Shown here piece after piece: positions 33,013-44,130 of a DNA stretch of 64,000 nucleotides. Under the pieces are notes generated by a model that saw nothing but the letters and a program-made list of their open reading frames with translations, did no database searches and was not told the origin of the DNA. The DNA is taken from contig CM054144.1 in assembly GCA_028751875.1 (NCBI GenBank), positions 14,189,209 to 14,253,208 on the forward strand, written 5' to 3'. The stretch comes from Rapana venosa. Taxonomy: Eukaryota > Mollusca > Gastropoda > Neogastropoda > Muricidae. The translations under genes were made by a program, and so were the position numbers. How positions within the stretch are numbered: the stretch's first letter is position 1; each line of letters opens with the position of its first letter.

Positions 33013-33880
33013 AATAAAGAAAAATGAAGATCAAAATCTTCTCACCGTTGATGTAAAAAGTCACTTAGAAAATAATTATTCTAATCACTTAAAAGTGTAT
33101 ACTGACGGATCTGTATTAGAAACAGGCAAAAGTGGTGCTGCATATGTGATTCCGACTTTAAAAGTTCAAAAATCTTTTCATTTAGGACAACATTTTTCTT
33201 TTTTTTACTTCTGAATTATTTGCAATTCTTATGGCTTTGAATTTTTTGTCTGATACTGCTATTGATGTTTGCCAAATTCTGTTTTGCGTTGACTCAAAGG
33301 CAGTGTTAATGGCATTAAAGTCATGGCATGGTAAAATAAGGAATGATATTGTATTTGAGATAAAATTCCTGATACATTCTATTGCAAGCAGAGCATCAGC
33401 ATAACTTTTTGCTGGATCCCCTCTCATTGTGGAATTTATTCGAATGAGCTGGTTGATTCTTTGGCAAAACAAGGTGCCTCTGAATACAGTACTGAAGTGT
33501 TTGATTCAATCTTGCATTGTCGTCTTATGAAATTCATTCTAAGTTAATGAAATGCATACATTCAAAGATTATAGAAAAACATTATCAGCAGTTTCCTTGC
33601 CCACGGAAATTAGAAATTCTAATACATAAACTGAGATTAAATGCATGGAATACTAAATATTCAAAAAATGTAACATGTTGTTGTTCTATTCCACTTTCAG
33701 TCCACCATTTTTTGTTTGATTGCCCAATTCTTCTTGACATGTATAAAAGGAGAGGTTTAGATATTCATAAGAAATATGCCACTAGTCAAGAAGTTTTATA
33801 TGACTCTCAGCAATTCATAGTGTCAGTTGCTGAAGTCATATATTCTTCACCTGTAAAACCTTTACTGTAATTTCATATAT
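33013..33880 (+). pseudogene. LINE tail: RNase H domain and zinc-knuckle-like C-terminus
   Basis: Translation in shifting frames gives the RNase H start VYTDGSVLETGKSGAAYVI (33,095 on), FTSELFAILMALNF, FCVDSKAVLMALKSW near 33,280, and the RNase H end WIPSHCGIYSNELVDSLAKQ (33,425-33,470). A 117-residue frame follows (33,517-33,870) with CCCSIPLSVHHFLFDCP, a Cys/His cluster typical of the end of ORF2 in RNase H-carrying LINEs of the I/Jockey group. There are at least three frameshifts, including one in the T-run near 33,200. The rest of ORF2 is missing. A TA repeat follows at once and may be the element's 3' tail. Confidence 0.85.
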
Positions 33881-33884
33881 ATAT

Positions 33885-33927
<43 letters not shown>

Positions 33928-33936
33928 GTACATTCA

Positions 33937-33969
<33 letters not shown>

Positions 33970-33985
33970 TTATATACCTATGTGT
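33870..33985. repeat. (TA)n microsatellite
   Basis: About 110 bases of alternating TA directly after the LINE stop codon. Confidence 0.95.
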
Positions 33986-34009
33986 GTGTGGATGTGGGTG
34001 CGTGTAGGG

Positions 34010-34098
<89 letters not shown>
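34010..34098. repeat. (GA)n microsatellite
   Basis: About 40 uninterrupted GA units. Confidence 0.97.
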
Positions 34099-34100
<2 letters not shown>

Positions 34101-34194
34101 GGTGTGTAATAATAGGTACTTTGGTATGAATGCGGGTGTGTCTAAATCACCATGTAGTGAATAGACATTAAACAAAACAAAACAAACAAACAAA

Positions 34195-34800
34195 CTGCAC
34201 TACACTACACTACACTACACCACACTACAGTACACTACACCACACTGCAATACACTACACTACACCACACTGCAGTACACTACACTACACCACACTGCAT
34301 TACACTACACTACACTCCACTCCACTACACTGCAGTACACTCCACTCCACTCCACTGCAGTACACTACACTACACTGCAGTACACTCTACTACACTACAC
34401 TCTACTCCACTGCAGTACACTACACTCCACTACACTCCATTGCAGTACACTACACTACACTACACTGCAGTACACTACACTTCACTCCACTCCACTGCAG
34501 TACACTACACTACACTGCAGTACACTACACTACACTCCACTGCAGTACACTCCACTCCACTACACTCTACTGCAGTACACTACACTACACTGCAGTACAC
34601 TACATTACATTGCAGTACACTACACTACACTAAACTACACTACACTACACTACACTGAACTACACTACACTACACTACACTAAACTACACTACACTACAC
34701 TACACTACACTAAACTACACTACACTACACTAAACTACACTACACTACACTACACTACACTAAACTACACAACACTACAATACACTACACTACACTACAC
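34195..34800. repeat. TACAC satellite, block 3 with CTGCAG higher-order units
   Basis: ACTACACTACACTGCAGTAC units in the first 420 bases, then a segment with ACTAAACTACACTACAC at regular spacing. The CTGCAG spacing of about 20-45 bases suggests a higher-order repeat. Confidence 0.95.
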
Positions 34801-35008
34801 CCTTCTATGGCGTGGAAAGATCTATAGCGATCCCTCTGTTGCATGGAAAGATCTATAGTGATCCCTCTGTTGCATGGAAAGATCTATAGCGATTCCTCTG
34901 TGGCATGGAAAGATCTATAGCGATCCCTCTGTTGCATGGAAAGATCTATAGCGATCCCTCTGTGGCATGGAAAGATCTATAGCGATCCCTCTGTGGCATG
35001 GAAAGAAC
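34801..35008. repeat. 31-bp tandem repeat, about 6.5 copies
   Basis: The unit is GCATGGAAAGATCTATAGCG followed by ATCCCTCTGTT; copies differ by a base or two (GTT/GTG, CGATCC/CGATTC). Confidence 0.95.
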
Positions 35009-35186
35009 TACTCTATCTATCTATCTATCTATATATCTATATATCTATCTATCTGTCTGTCTATATATCTATCTATCTATCTATCTGTCTGTCTATCTAT
35101 CTATCTATCTGTCTATCTATGTATCTATCTATCTACCTATCTATCTACCTATCTATCTATCTATCTATCTATCTCTATCTATCTAC

Positions 35187-35238
<52 letters not shown>

Positions 35239-35292
35239 ATATATCTCTCTATCTATCTGTCTGTCTGTCTGTCTATTTATCTATCTATCTAA
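35009..35292. repeat. (TCTA)n/(CTGT)n tetranucleotide repeat with a CT core
   Basis: CTATCTATCTAT with CTGTCTGT blocks and a CT run at 35,190-35,226. It begins within the last 31-bp unit. Confidence 0.96.
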
Positions 35293-35414
35293 AAATGGAG
35301 GGCAAGCTGTTACCCCCGAAGGAACCACCACCCCCTTCCCCTCTCCACGTTGCTGGAATGGGGCTTTGGAAGTAAGTCAGTAAGTCTTCAATTTTAACAT
35401 CTTTCCACTTTGAG
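35293..35414. other. No recognisable feature
   Basis: Short unique stretch with a C-rich patch. Confidence 0.4.
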
Positions 35415-36124
35415 TGATACTAGGGTGGTGCATTGCAGGTTGAAGCATAATCTATTGAAGATTGTATATAAGCTTGAAAGAATAGTTTTCTTTAATGAAA
35501 GTCAAGAAAATGTTTGATTTTAGTCAATTCGTATACTCTTTGAGACATGTATTTGCACAGATGGGATATGTGATGGTACCAGCTGAGATTTTCATCAATT
35601 GTTACTCCTAGAACTTTGTGGTGAGAGGCTTGTTCGATTGTTTTCTTTTCAATATGGATTGGAGAAAGTTTATGAGAAAGATTTTGTCGCTTTTGTCTGG
35701 TAGTGATAAGCATGCATTTTGTTTTTTGGGGGGTGTATAGACATGTGGTTTAGTTCAGTCCATTTGACAAGATCATCAGTGCTATTTTGCAATGTCTTTG
35801 CAAGAGAGTTAATGTCAGCATGACATGTATGGTTGTGTCATCAGCAAAAAGTTCGCATTTAGATTTGATATGGAGAGGAAGGTAATTTATGCATAATGAA
35901 AAGAGAATTGGTCCTAAGATGGACCCCTGTGGTACTCCATAATGGATGGGTTTTAGCGTGGATGTAGACGTAGCTATTGAAACACACTGTTGCCTGTGTG
36001 TAAGATAAGAAGCAAGAAGTTCTAAAGTATTTGTAGAGAGATTATATAAGTCTAGCTTTTTAATGAGAAGTCTGCGGTCAATTGTATCAAATGCTTTTTG
36101 AAATCTACAAATAATACTCCACAA
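35415..36124 (-). pseudogene. CR1/L2-like LINE reverse transcriptase fragment
   Basis: The minus strand reads motif A FQKAFDTIDRRLLIKKLDLY, GVPQGSILGPILFSLCINYL, FADDTTIHVM near 35,850, then in a second frame TTRQKRQNLSHKLSP and HKVLGVTIDENLSWYHH, ending FLDFH, a stop at 35,489-35,491, and RKLFFQAYIQSSIDYAST. The first aspartate of motif A is lost (CRFQKAFD where related copies have VDFAKAFD). It is broken at both ends. It lies downstream, on the same strand, of the ORF1 at 37.4-39.4 kb and could be the remnant of the same element. Confidence 0.88.
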
Positions 36125-37079
36125 AATTTATTGTCATTAATGTTTGAGGAATGCACCAATCTGTACAAGAAGGGTGAAGATAGGAAGAAAAGAGAGACGA
36201 TTAATAATAATGGGAAGGGGGGGGGGGCAAATGCTTGTTAGGGGTATAAGGGTGGAAGGGTGAATAAAGGAGTAAAATCAATTACCACTCTATAGCACAC
36301 AATGTGTGTATAACTCAATCAGTTCGACAGTAGTCAGGGGAGAAAAAAATCCACAGTTGGCGTGGTTTGGTTACGAGAGAAACGGAAATAAAAACAAACA
36401 GAGCAACCGAATCTTCCTCAACAAGTGAGGCCAGGCAATACAGTAAAGCACCTGTAAATGAAAGATGTCAGTAAATGAATAATAAGCACAACTACAATCA
36501 GCACAGTTCCTGGGAAATATGATTTTTTTAAAAGAACAGAAAGTACAAACAAAGAAAGAAAAGAAAAAAGAAAAGAAAAGAGAAAAGAAAGTGATAAGCA
36601 CAATCAGCACTGTTCCAGAAAGCTTGAACCTGGTGTAGGAGATTGCCACTGGTTGTGTCCTGTCACTGTTTGCTCCACACTGTGAGCATCTTATGGGCGT
36701 GTCTCCAGCACAGAATAGAAGTATATACTATAAAATTAAACTGTCACCAAATTGACATTTCAAGGCCATGGGAGGCAGAACACAGGAATCAGTCCTTGTA
36801 AGATGTCATGCAGCTTCTAACTAATGATTTGTTAAAAGGATGAGTTCATACACATGCATGCACGTATGAACACACATACACATTCTTGTTCACACAGACA
36901 TACACACACAAGTACACGCACACATACGCACACATTGGTGCACCTACGTCCACCCCCACCCCCCCCCCCCCTTCCACACACACACACACACACATCCTTA
37001 ATGTGGAGTATTGGTAGGTGTGAGTTTATCACACGAGAGTTTCTAGTGTAACCCTAGACAGAAAAGTTGTAGCTTAGTG
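36125..37079. other. Unique sequence with a CA patch
   Basis: No gene motif is visible. A poly-G run is at 36,218-36,226, an AAAAGAAAAGA patch at 36,555-36,590 and a CA-rich patch with a C run at 36,840-36,990. AGCACA...ATCAGCAC-GTTCC occurs twice (36,485-36,512 and 36,595-36,615). If the flanking LINE pieces are one element, the missing endonuclease should have been here. Confidence 0.45.
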
Positions 37080-38490
37080 AAGTCTGGTGGCGGACACTGC
37101 TGGGAAGGGTGGGGGCTGGCGGTGGGGAGGATGTAGGGTTGTCACATATCGTATATGTGAGGGGGGAGGCATTGTCTGTTGCCCAAGACACCGTAATTCA
37201 GGGGTTGAGGGGTGGGTTGGCGTCCTGACATCTGCGATGAAAAAGGTTATCCAGGGACACTGGAATCTCGTTGATACCCTTTTTGCAGCAGAGGTAAGGG
37301 TTGCGTCCTCTGTACGTCAGTGGGCCGTGTAGTTGTGGTCGTCAGGAGAGGCTGTCATTGATATCGGGGGTCGGCGTATTTGAGGCTGTACGCTAACCTG
37401 TCTGCACCTTTGGGGCTGGGATGGAAAGGGTCAGAATTTAAATCTTTGTGTGGGTCCCCCACTGGCGGTTGTAAATATGGCAGTGTGGTCTGCAAATGTG
37501 ATGTTTTCTGCAGAACACACTTTGGCAAGGGACATATTGGATAGGTTGTCGGTCTTCTTTAGAGGATGCCGTCCCATTGGGAGGATAATGGATGATGCCA
37601 GCAGCTTGGTTTGGGGGAACACATGCTTGATATTTCTGATAAGTTGTGTCCGTTTATTGTCTGTGATGGATGTATATTTGCATGTGTTGATTCCAGTATG
37701 AAAAATGAGGTGCTGTACTTCTTTGTTGCGGGGAATGTGTTGAAGCCAATGAATAAGGTCATCAACTGTGAGACCTGAGATGCTGCTGTTTTGATTTCTG
37801 CCATTGTAATATAGAATATCTGACTTGATGTGTCGTGTCACTGAGTCACCCAGGATGAGATAAGTTGTGCTGGAGTGTACTCTTTGTACTGCTAGTTGCT
37901 GGCGTGGTATGATGGTGTTGTTGGTAGTAGTCTGGGGTGCTTCAGAAGTGTGTGATTGCAGTTTGTCTTCTCTTTTTCTTTGAGGGACTGTTGTCCAAAC
38001 ATTTGGGTTTGGGTCTTTCTCCGTGGTGTTGTCACAGGGTTTTTTGCCAAAGTCTGTTTGGTTGTTGATGCTGACAGTGTTGGCAGTGTTGATCGTGGCT
38101 TGGTTGTTGATTTCTTCAGTAACGTCGGATGCTTGTTTGCCAGAGTCTGTTTGTTTGTTGATGTTCACAGTATTGTCTGTGGGTCGTAGTGAAGTTGTTG
38201 AGTCAGGTAGGGTTGGCTTCTGGTCAGTGTTGTCATGTGTACATTTATTTGTGTTTTCGTTGTCGTGGTAGAGAAGGGAGAATCTGTTGGTGGTAGGGAA
38301 GGATGATAGTAAGGAGTCCTGTTCTTCATCTGACTGCATGTGTGAGGCTGAGTGTGTTTGTGTGTGTGCTTTTGTTAGGTGTGTTTCAGTTGCGTGAGTT
38401 CTGACTTCATGTCATGGTTTTCTTTTTGCAGTTTGACAATAGTCTTGGTGAGGGAACCCAATGCTTTAGTGGTCTTTTGGATTGAGCAAG
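37080..38490 (-). pseudogene. LINE ORF1 with coiled coil and SGNH-hydrolase (esterase) domain
   Basis: Read on the minus strand. Near 38,490-38,380 a coiled-coil-like TKTIVKLQKENHDMKSELTQ segment ends at a stop. A 302-residue frame follows (38,339-37,431): a long polar Asn/Thr-rich linker, then the SGNH fold with block I LILGDSVTRHI (nucleophile Ser), HLIFHTGIN (block III-like), RNIKHVFPQTKLLASSI, and NITFADH. The last catalytic block is only found after a one-base shift at about 37,430: DPFHPSPKGADRLA (Asp-x-x-His). Esterase-type ORF1 proteins are known from CR1/L2-type LINEs, where ORF1 acts on the element RNA. The frame is broken at two points at least; the fold and catalytic residues are otherwise recognisable. 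Confidence 0.82.
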
Positions 38491-39420
38491 ACAGTAAGTG
38501 TATCTTTTGCTTCAGTCCTTGTGATGTTTGGGTAACTGCTTGTTTGCACAGGAAACGAGAAAAGCGACATGTTTTTGGTGAGAGCGGTTGACTGATGGTG
38601 GGACATGTTGCACAGTATGGATGATGTGTTTTGTGTGCTGTTTTTGGACTGAATGTTAGATGGACAGTGCGGTTTGATTTCTATCCTGCTTTCTGTTGAG
38701 TGAAGGAGAACTTGCGTCTGCACAGGATGTGGATGTGGTGTTTGTGCTGTGTTTTGTGGAGTGGTTCATGTTGTGTTCCCCACTGCTGAAGTTACCTGGG
38801 CTGGCTGCTGAACTGGTGGGGATGAGGGTGGTGATGCATTAGGCAGTGGAACATCAGGACTGGGTGGTGGGCTGGTGGTGACATTGGTCAATGAGAGTAA
38901 TCTGGGAGGGGCAGGACTCCTGGATGGGAAGGGGATGTCCTAGGGAATTATTCCGCCAGAGGGGGAAAGTTTGGGTTGGGGTAGAGGTAGCTCAGACAGG
39001 TTATGCACAGCCTTACCCAGGTTTGGCTGGGCTTCCTTCTGTGTCAGGCAGAAGATGGCTCGGATCGCTTGGATCAGAGTCTGGAATTATTTTTTGAGCC
39101 ATCTTCTGCACAGGTTGAATTGCACAAGAACAGTTCCTATCGTGTAAAAGGTGGTGATCAGTTTTTTGTCTCCACACTTCACCTGTATTTTGTTTTATAA
39201 AGTTCTTCACTGGGTAAGGTAGTGAGGATGCTGGTTAGGTCACTGTTGTCACTGAAGGAAATGGGCTTGGTGGGTTTAGCAAAGTCATTCCAACAAACTC
39301 TCAAGGCTGGTTGATCATTTACACTGTGTATGTAGCGTTTGTAAAAGAGTGCTCTGGCCAAAGGAAGCAACTGAAAAGGGACTCTAAAAGTTAACTGTTT
39401 TGGGTCAATTTTTATATCTA
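38491..39420 (-). pseudogene. Likely N-terminal part of the same LINE ORF1, degraded
   Basis: A Cys/His-rich stretch lies just before the coiled coil (HHPYCATCPT near 38,600; KTCRFSRFLCKQAVTQTSQ near 38,540). Further left on the minus strand a frame at 39,179-39,370 reads LPLARALFYKRYIHSVND and FSDNSDLTSILTTLP. In between are proline-rich, stop-containing translations. The assignment rests on position and strand instead of recognised family similarity. Confidence 0.5.
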
Positions 39421-39774
39421 TTTGGAGGGCTCAGTCACACAGGGTTTCATTGGTGACAGCAGACATTTTTTGGGGAGGGAGGAACAAAGGGAATAGAGAT
39501 GTGAGATGGGGGGGGGGGGGTTGTCCCGGATGCATTTAATTCACAGCCACATAACATGCATTTTAGAAAATAAAATGTTTATTTTGTGCATGTATGTTTA
39601 TTTCTGACAGACATTTGAATAATCTAAACCTGTCGAAGTTTTTTTGCGTAAGACTGATTAAGAACATCACAATGCAAGGAATGTAAGAGGGGAGAGAGAG
39701 AGGGGGGGGGGAATAAACGGGGCAGAAAGAAAAAGATTCTTTGTGGTGTGCATCCAGATCTTGTGCACATAGTG

Positions 39775-40015
39775 AGAAAGAGAGACAGACAGACAGACAG
39801 AGACAGAGACAGAGTTATAGAGAGACAGAGACAGACAGATTTCTATGAGATGTGTAGCCGAAATCTTGTGCACATGGAGAGAGAGGGAGAGAGAGAGGGG
39901 GAGGGAGAAAGAGGGAGGGAGAGAGAGAGAGGGAGGGAGAGAGAGAGAGAGGGATATAGAGAGAGAGGGAGAGAGAGAAAAATAGAGAGAGACAGAGACA
40001 GACAGACAGAGAGAG
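39775..40015. repeat. GA/GACA-rich tract
   Basis: GACAGACAGACA then GAGAGGGAGAGAGA; the partner of the CT tract at 18,342-18,516, but expanded. It contains a repeated block (GATTTCTATGAGATGTGTAG near 39,838 and GAGATGTGTAGCCAAGATCT near 40,014), each followed by TCTTG(T/G)(G/C)GCACAT. Confidence 0.88.
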
Positions 40016-40129
40016 ATGTGTAGCCAAGATCTTGGCGCACATACTCTACACTAAACAGTCATTCATGAACAGAACTCTGAACAAAGACCTTGGTCAAGTT
40101 TTGTTTTATTTTTTATTTTTCTTTGGCAG

Positions 40130-40292
40130 ATTTGTAGAACATTAGAGATTTGAGAACATTTAATCAGATTTGTAGAACATTTCACATTTGTATCATATTT
40201 CAGATTTGTAGAACATTTCAGATTTGTAGAACATTTCAGATTTGTAGAGCATTTCAGATTTGTGGAACATTTCGTCAGATTTGTATGACATT
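40130..40292. repeat. 18-bp tandem repeat (right arm)
   Basis: CAGATTTGTAGAACATTT repeated about eight times with small changes; partner of 18,016-18,188 and 1,640-1,812. Confidence 0.92.
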
Positions 40293-42027
40293 TCATCAAG
40301 GTTTGACAGCCCTGTGTACAAGTCATTCTGCCGTTTCCCTTTTCTATTAGCTGCGAGCCGGCTACCCAACCCTAACTCCAGCCTCTTTTTTGGCTGAAGG
40401 GGGAGGTAGGCTTTTCCCAATGCTCTGACCAGCAGTGACACAATGACAGACCCACTGAATTTTTGTTTGCTTTTGAATTTCTCATACCTTTTGAAAAAAA
40501 ATTACCAGAATGATTGTGTTCATTCCTAGTATAGGTTTCAAACACAGAAGTGACAAAAAGCGTTTTAGTTCCAGCCGTGTAATCTTTACAGCCAGAAAGC
40601 ACAGACACCTTGAATGGGTAAGTGGAAAACATCAGCTTGTATGTTTTTTAAAAAGTTGTGCAAACTTATTTTTCTCAGGAAAAAAAGTCTGTTTGGGTAG
40701 CCAAGTGTCAGTGGTGTGTGCTCACCACTAAAAAACCCCAACAAAACCTACGAAACATTTTCAGGTTATTCATCAATTTTGTACAGGGCTGTCAGGAAAT
40801 ACAAGGAAAAAAATGAAAGCAATGGTTATTAAACTAACATCTTTGTGTGTAAATCCTATATCATCACATAACTAAGGTCATCAAAATAGGATTGTAAACG
40901 TGTATTCTCAGCTTCATACATTTCCAGTCAGGCTATGTTGGAATAAAAAAAATCTATAGCTACAATGGGCAATACACGAGATGACAATACCCAAACTGAT
41001 ATGTTTGCAATTAAAAAGAAAAAAGGCGTCAGCAGTAAACTGCTTCACTTTGCACTCAGTACTTTAAATGAAGTGCCATCCCCCACAAAAAGAAGAAAAA
41101 AAGCAAAAATAAAGGAAAAACTTGAGGTAAATAAGTCCAAGAAAACTATACATGTTTCAACACATAATGTCAAAGTTGTGAATGACACGAATTTTTTTTT
41201 TTATAAAGGCAAGCCCTTTTAATACAAGACTAGCTGTCCACCAGCATTGCTTGCTGAAAGGCATGTTTTACTTTAGCTTGAACACAGTAATTTAAAGCTC
41301 TCAGAACAAAAATATACAGCTAAGTGTTTTGTACAACTTCTTGTAAAAGTTTACGACCAACTATCCAAAAAACAAAAACTTAGACTAAACTACATTTCTA
41401 GTTTTACACAACCCAGGTTTCATTTGGGTACTAAGGTGAAAGCAATAAGACAGGCTGAACAAAAATCGACAACCTGTACCACACTATACTATGACAGAAT
41501 ACATTTCACAAAATTTGCTACACTGGAAATTTTTTTAACTACAGATATTTGAAATGGAAGTTCCATACTTGCAGAAAATTTAGCACAAATGGACATAACA
41601 GACACAGTACAAAGGTTGGGTAAATGCGAGAAACCAGAAATCCACATAAAAATCTTTCACTTTAGTCTTACCATTACAACCAGATTTTGTTGGGTTTTCT
41701 TTGTTTTTTTGTGAGGCCTCCAACATTTACTCCCACTTCTTTTCTCAATTCTATTATCTTTATCCCGTTATTTTTTGTATGAAACTCAAAGATTGCTAGG
41801 AGAAATGCAGATGGAGCAGTCTATCAATGGGCTGGGAGTGCTATGACCTGGGCATGTCCCTGACCTACGGCAAAGCTAAAGGCAAGAACGAAATAAAGAA
41901 ACAGGACACACCACTACAAGATTTTTGCAATCTTATGCCCATTATAAAATGAAATACAAAATGTTTTCTTGTTCAAGTTTTGTAAAGCAAAGAGGAAAAC
42001 TTTTTTTTACTGATATGAAAAAAAAGG
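40293..42027. other. Unique part of the right arm
   Basis: Aligns in reverse to 15,990-18,010. No gene is supported. Near 40,385-40,410 it lacks about 80 bases present at 17,790-17,900. The AT-rich stretch 40,850-41,720 follows copy A' closely and runs straight on past the equivalent of 16,377. Confidence 0.6.
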
Positions 42028-42288
42028 TAAAGATACTCCCATAGCCTATGCGGTCGTTGGGGAGCGAGGTGTCGGAAAACTCGAGCTTCTCTAAGGGCCA
42101 GCATCTTAAAGGCTGCGCCCATCTTCTCTCCCTCGCTGCTTTACCTTCACTGCCCCTAAAGAGGGCAAACACCCATTTGCAACTTGTTGAAATGGGGGAT
42201 TGTACAGAAGCCGAGACGCACGAACGGTCGTCTTTACCTAAACTTGGGGAGAGCGAGTGCTCTGACCACTGAGCTATCTGGCTTTTTC
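42028..42288 (-). mobile_element. SINE family 2, near full length
   Basis: The minus-strand head is AGCCAGATAGCTCAGTGGTC with AGAGCACTCGCTCTCCC, cleaner than its partner at 15,710. The tail is TTTACCTTTTTTTTC. Body blocks: GTACAATCCCCCATTTC, TTTGCCCTCTTTAGGGGCAG and GCGCAGCCTTTAAGATGC. Confidence 0.88.
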
Positions 42289-42537
42289 TAATGAAAGGTT
42301 GGTAAATAAAAGGGTACACGGACCGTTTTCTTTTATAACAAATACAGCGGATTTTTTGTGCGACGCTTCAATGCTTTATCTTCATCCTCTCCAACATTTT
42401 GGCGATTTTTTTTAAACTTTTCAATTTTTTAATCCGCACATCAAACAGCTGAAAAGATTTCTTTAACACAACTGGCGCGGAAGATAATGCTGGTGATGAC
42501 AAATACCTGTGGTATACCATTCCGTGGATGTGCATGC

Positions 42538-42712
42538 AGAACACACACACACACACACACGCACGCGCGCGCACACACACACACACGCACGCACACACAC
42601 ACACACGCACGCACGCACGCGCACACGTACACACTACCTCTCTCTCTCTCCCTCTCCGATCTCTTTTCCTCTTCGCTCTCTCTCTCTCTGTACCTCTCTC
42701 CCTCTCCACACA

Positions 42713-42747
<35 letters not shown>

Positions 42748-42846
42748 CTCGCTCTCTCTCCCTTTCCGCTCTCTCTCTCCCTCTCCGCTCTCTCTCTCCC
42801 TCTCGCTGTTTCTCTCTCGCTCTCTCTCTTACTCTCTCTCTCTCTG
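42538..42846. repeat. CA/CGCA repeat followed by CT repeat
   Basis: ACACAC and ACGCACGC to 42,635, then CTCTCT with CTCCGCTCTC units. Partners of 15,255-15,450 and 14,970-15,245. Confidence 0.93.
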
Positions 42847-43035
42847 AGGTGGAGGGATAGCTTGGTTGGTTAGAGAGTTGCGCATCGCGCTCGTGATCTG
42901 ATGACCCGGGTTCGAGTCTCGTTCAAGCGGAAATTTTCCCTCTGGAGTTATTAGTGCCAACTCCACTCCTCCAAAAAGTTCTTCGGATGCAACTATAAAC
43001 TGAAGTCCCGTGTGCGAAAGACACGCAGAACATCT
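42847..43035 (+). mobile_element. SINE family 1, 5' two-thirds
   Basis: GGGATAGCTTGGTTGGTTAG, box-B-like CGGGTTCGAGTCTC, CTCTGGAGTTATTAGTGCCA, ACTATAAACTGAAGTCCC, GTGTGCGAAAGACACGCAGA. It is cut at the same place as its partner at 14,768. Confidence 0.9.
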
Positions 43036-43399
43036 TATTCTAAGAACCCACCCCCTCCTCCCACCAAACGCGCGAAGAAAGAAATTTTTTTGAGCCATTG
43101 TGTCAGCTTACAACCATTTTATCTTCCTGCCATTTGTGTCCACATGTGGGGGCCAGGGTTAGGGTTGAGGTTAGCCAAGTGCCAGTGCCAGTGTTATTCA
43201 ACAAGCATGCAAGGGTTGTCTGTCAGCTGGTCGGTCTGAGGGACATGCGGACACATCTAGCTCTTAGACAAACGGGTGTGTAGCTGTAGACACAATGGTA
43301 CATAGCTCGCAAAAGCATGGAGCTATGAATCAAAATCACCAGTCCTGTGAACAGGTAAGGCTGTGCACTGGACTTTGGTGTCTGCAAATTTCTCAGGAG

Positions 43400-43645
43400 T
43401 ACTATCTTTTTCCTACCCCGCCAAAAAGTCTTTCGAATAAGACTGTAAACCGAGATGCCGAGTGTGTGAACGCACGCAGAACATCTTCCGCACACGTCAA
43501 AACCTTTTCCGCCTTTCCAAAGTGTAGACCTTTGTGTGCCAAGTGGGAAAGGGATGACTACTCTTCCCAAAAAATCCGCATGCACACGGAGACTGGATTT
43601 TTTTTAGAAGCACTCGGTAGGTGCTTATTCCGTTATGGTCAAAAT
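43400..43645 (+). mobile_element. SINE family 1, 3' two-thirds
   Basis: AAAGTCTTTCGAATAAGAC, TGTAAACCGAGATGCCG, GAACGCACGCAGAACATC, CGCACACGTCAAAACC, and GTAGGTGCTTATTCCGTTAT. The head is replaced by unrelated sequence, as in its partner at 14,142. Confidence 0.88.
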
Positions 43646-43884
43646 TTAAACAATTTCAAGCCGGAAGCATTTTTGAGCAAGTTGCTTTAATAGTTTCGCT
43701 GTCGCCATGAAATCGGAGACATTTTCAACAAGTGCTGTCCGTTTAAAAATAAGAGTCCAAAGTAAACGGTGTTAAGTAAAATAGCCAGCCTCTTTTTTTC
43801 TATCTCACGGCTCTACCCGACCCATCCTAAGCACCGCTTTCCCTTTCTTTTCTCTCCTAACCGGGGTACCTCCTCCCCACAACA

Positions 43885-44130
43885 CACACAAGCTCGCACG
43901 CACACAAACATGCGCACGCACGCACACATATACACACGCACGCATGCACGCACGCACGCACGCACACACGCACGCACGCACATGCACGAAACGCATGCAC
44001 ACGCACAGACACACGAAACGCCGCGCGCGCGCACACACACACACACTCACGCACGCACGCACGCAAGCAAGCACGCACACACACACACAGACAGAGAGAC
44101 AGAGAGAGTGAGAGAGAGAGAGACAGGTAC
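43885..44130. repeat. ACGC/ACAC tetranucleotide repeat, then GA
   Basis: CGCACGCACGCACGCACACA with short interruptions, then ACAGAGAGAGTGAGAGAG. It is much longer and purer than its partner at 13,611-13,930. Confidence 0.93.

Noticed and set aside
33870..33985. TA run as a replication origin or MITE
   Set aside because: A plain microsatellite after a LINE stop codon; no terminal inverted repeats or target duplication.
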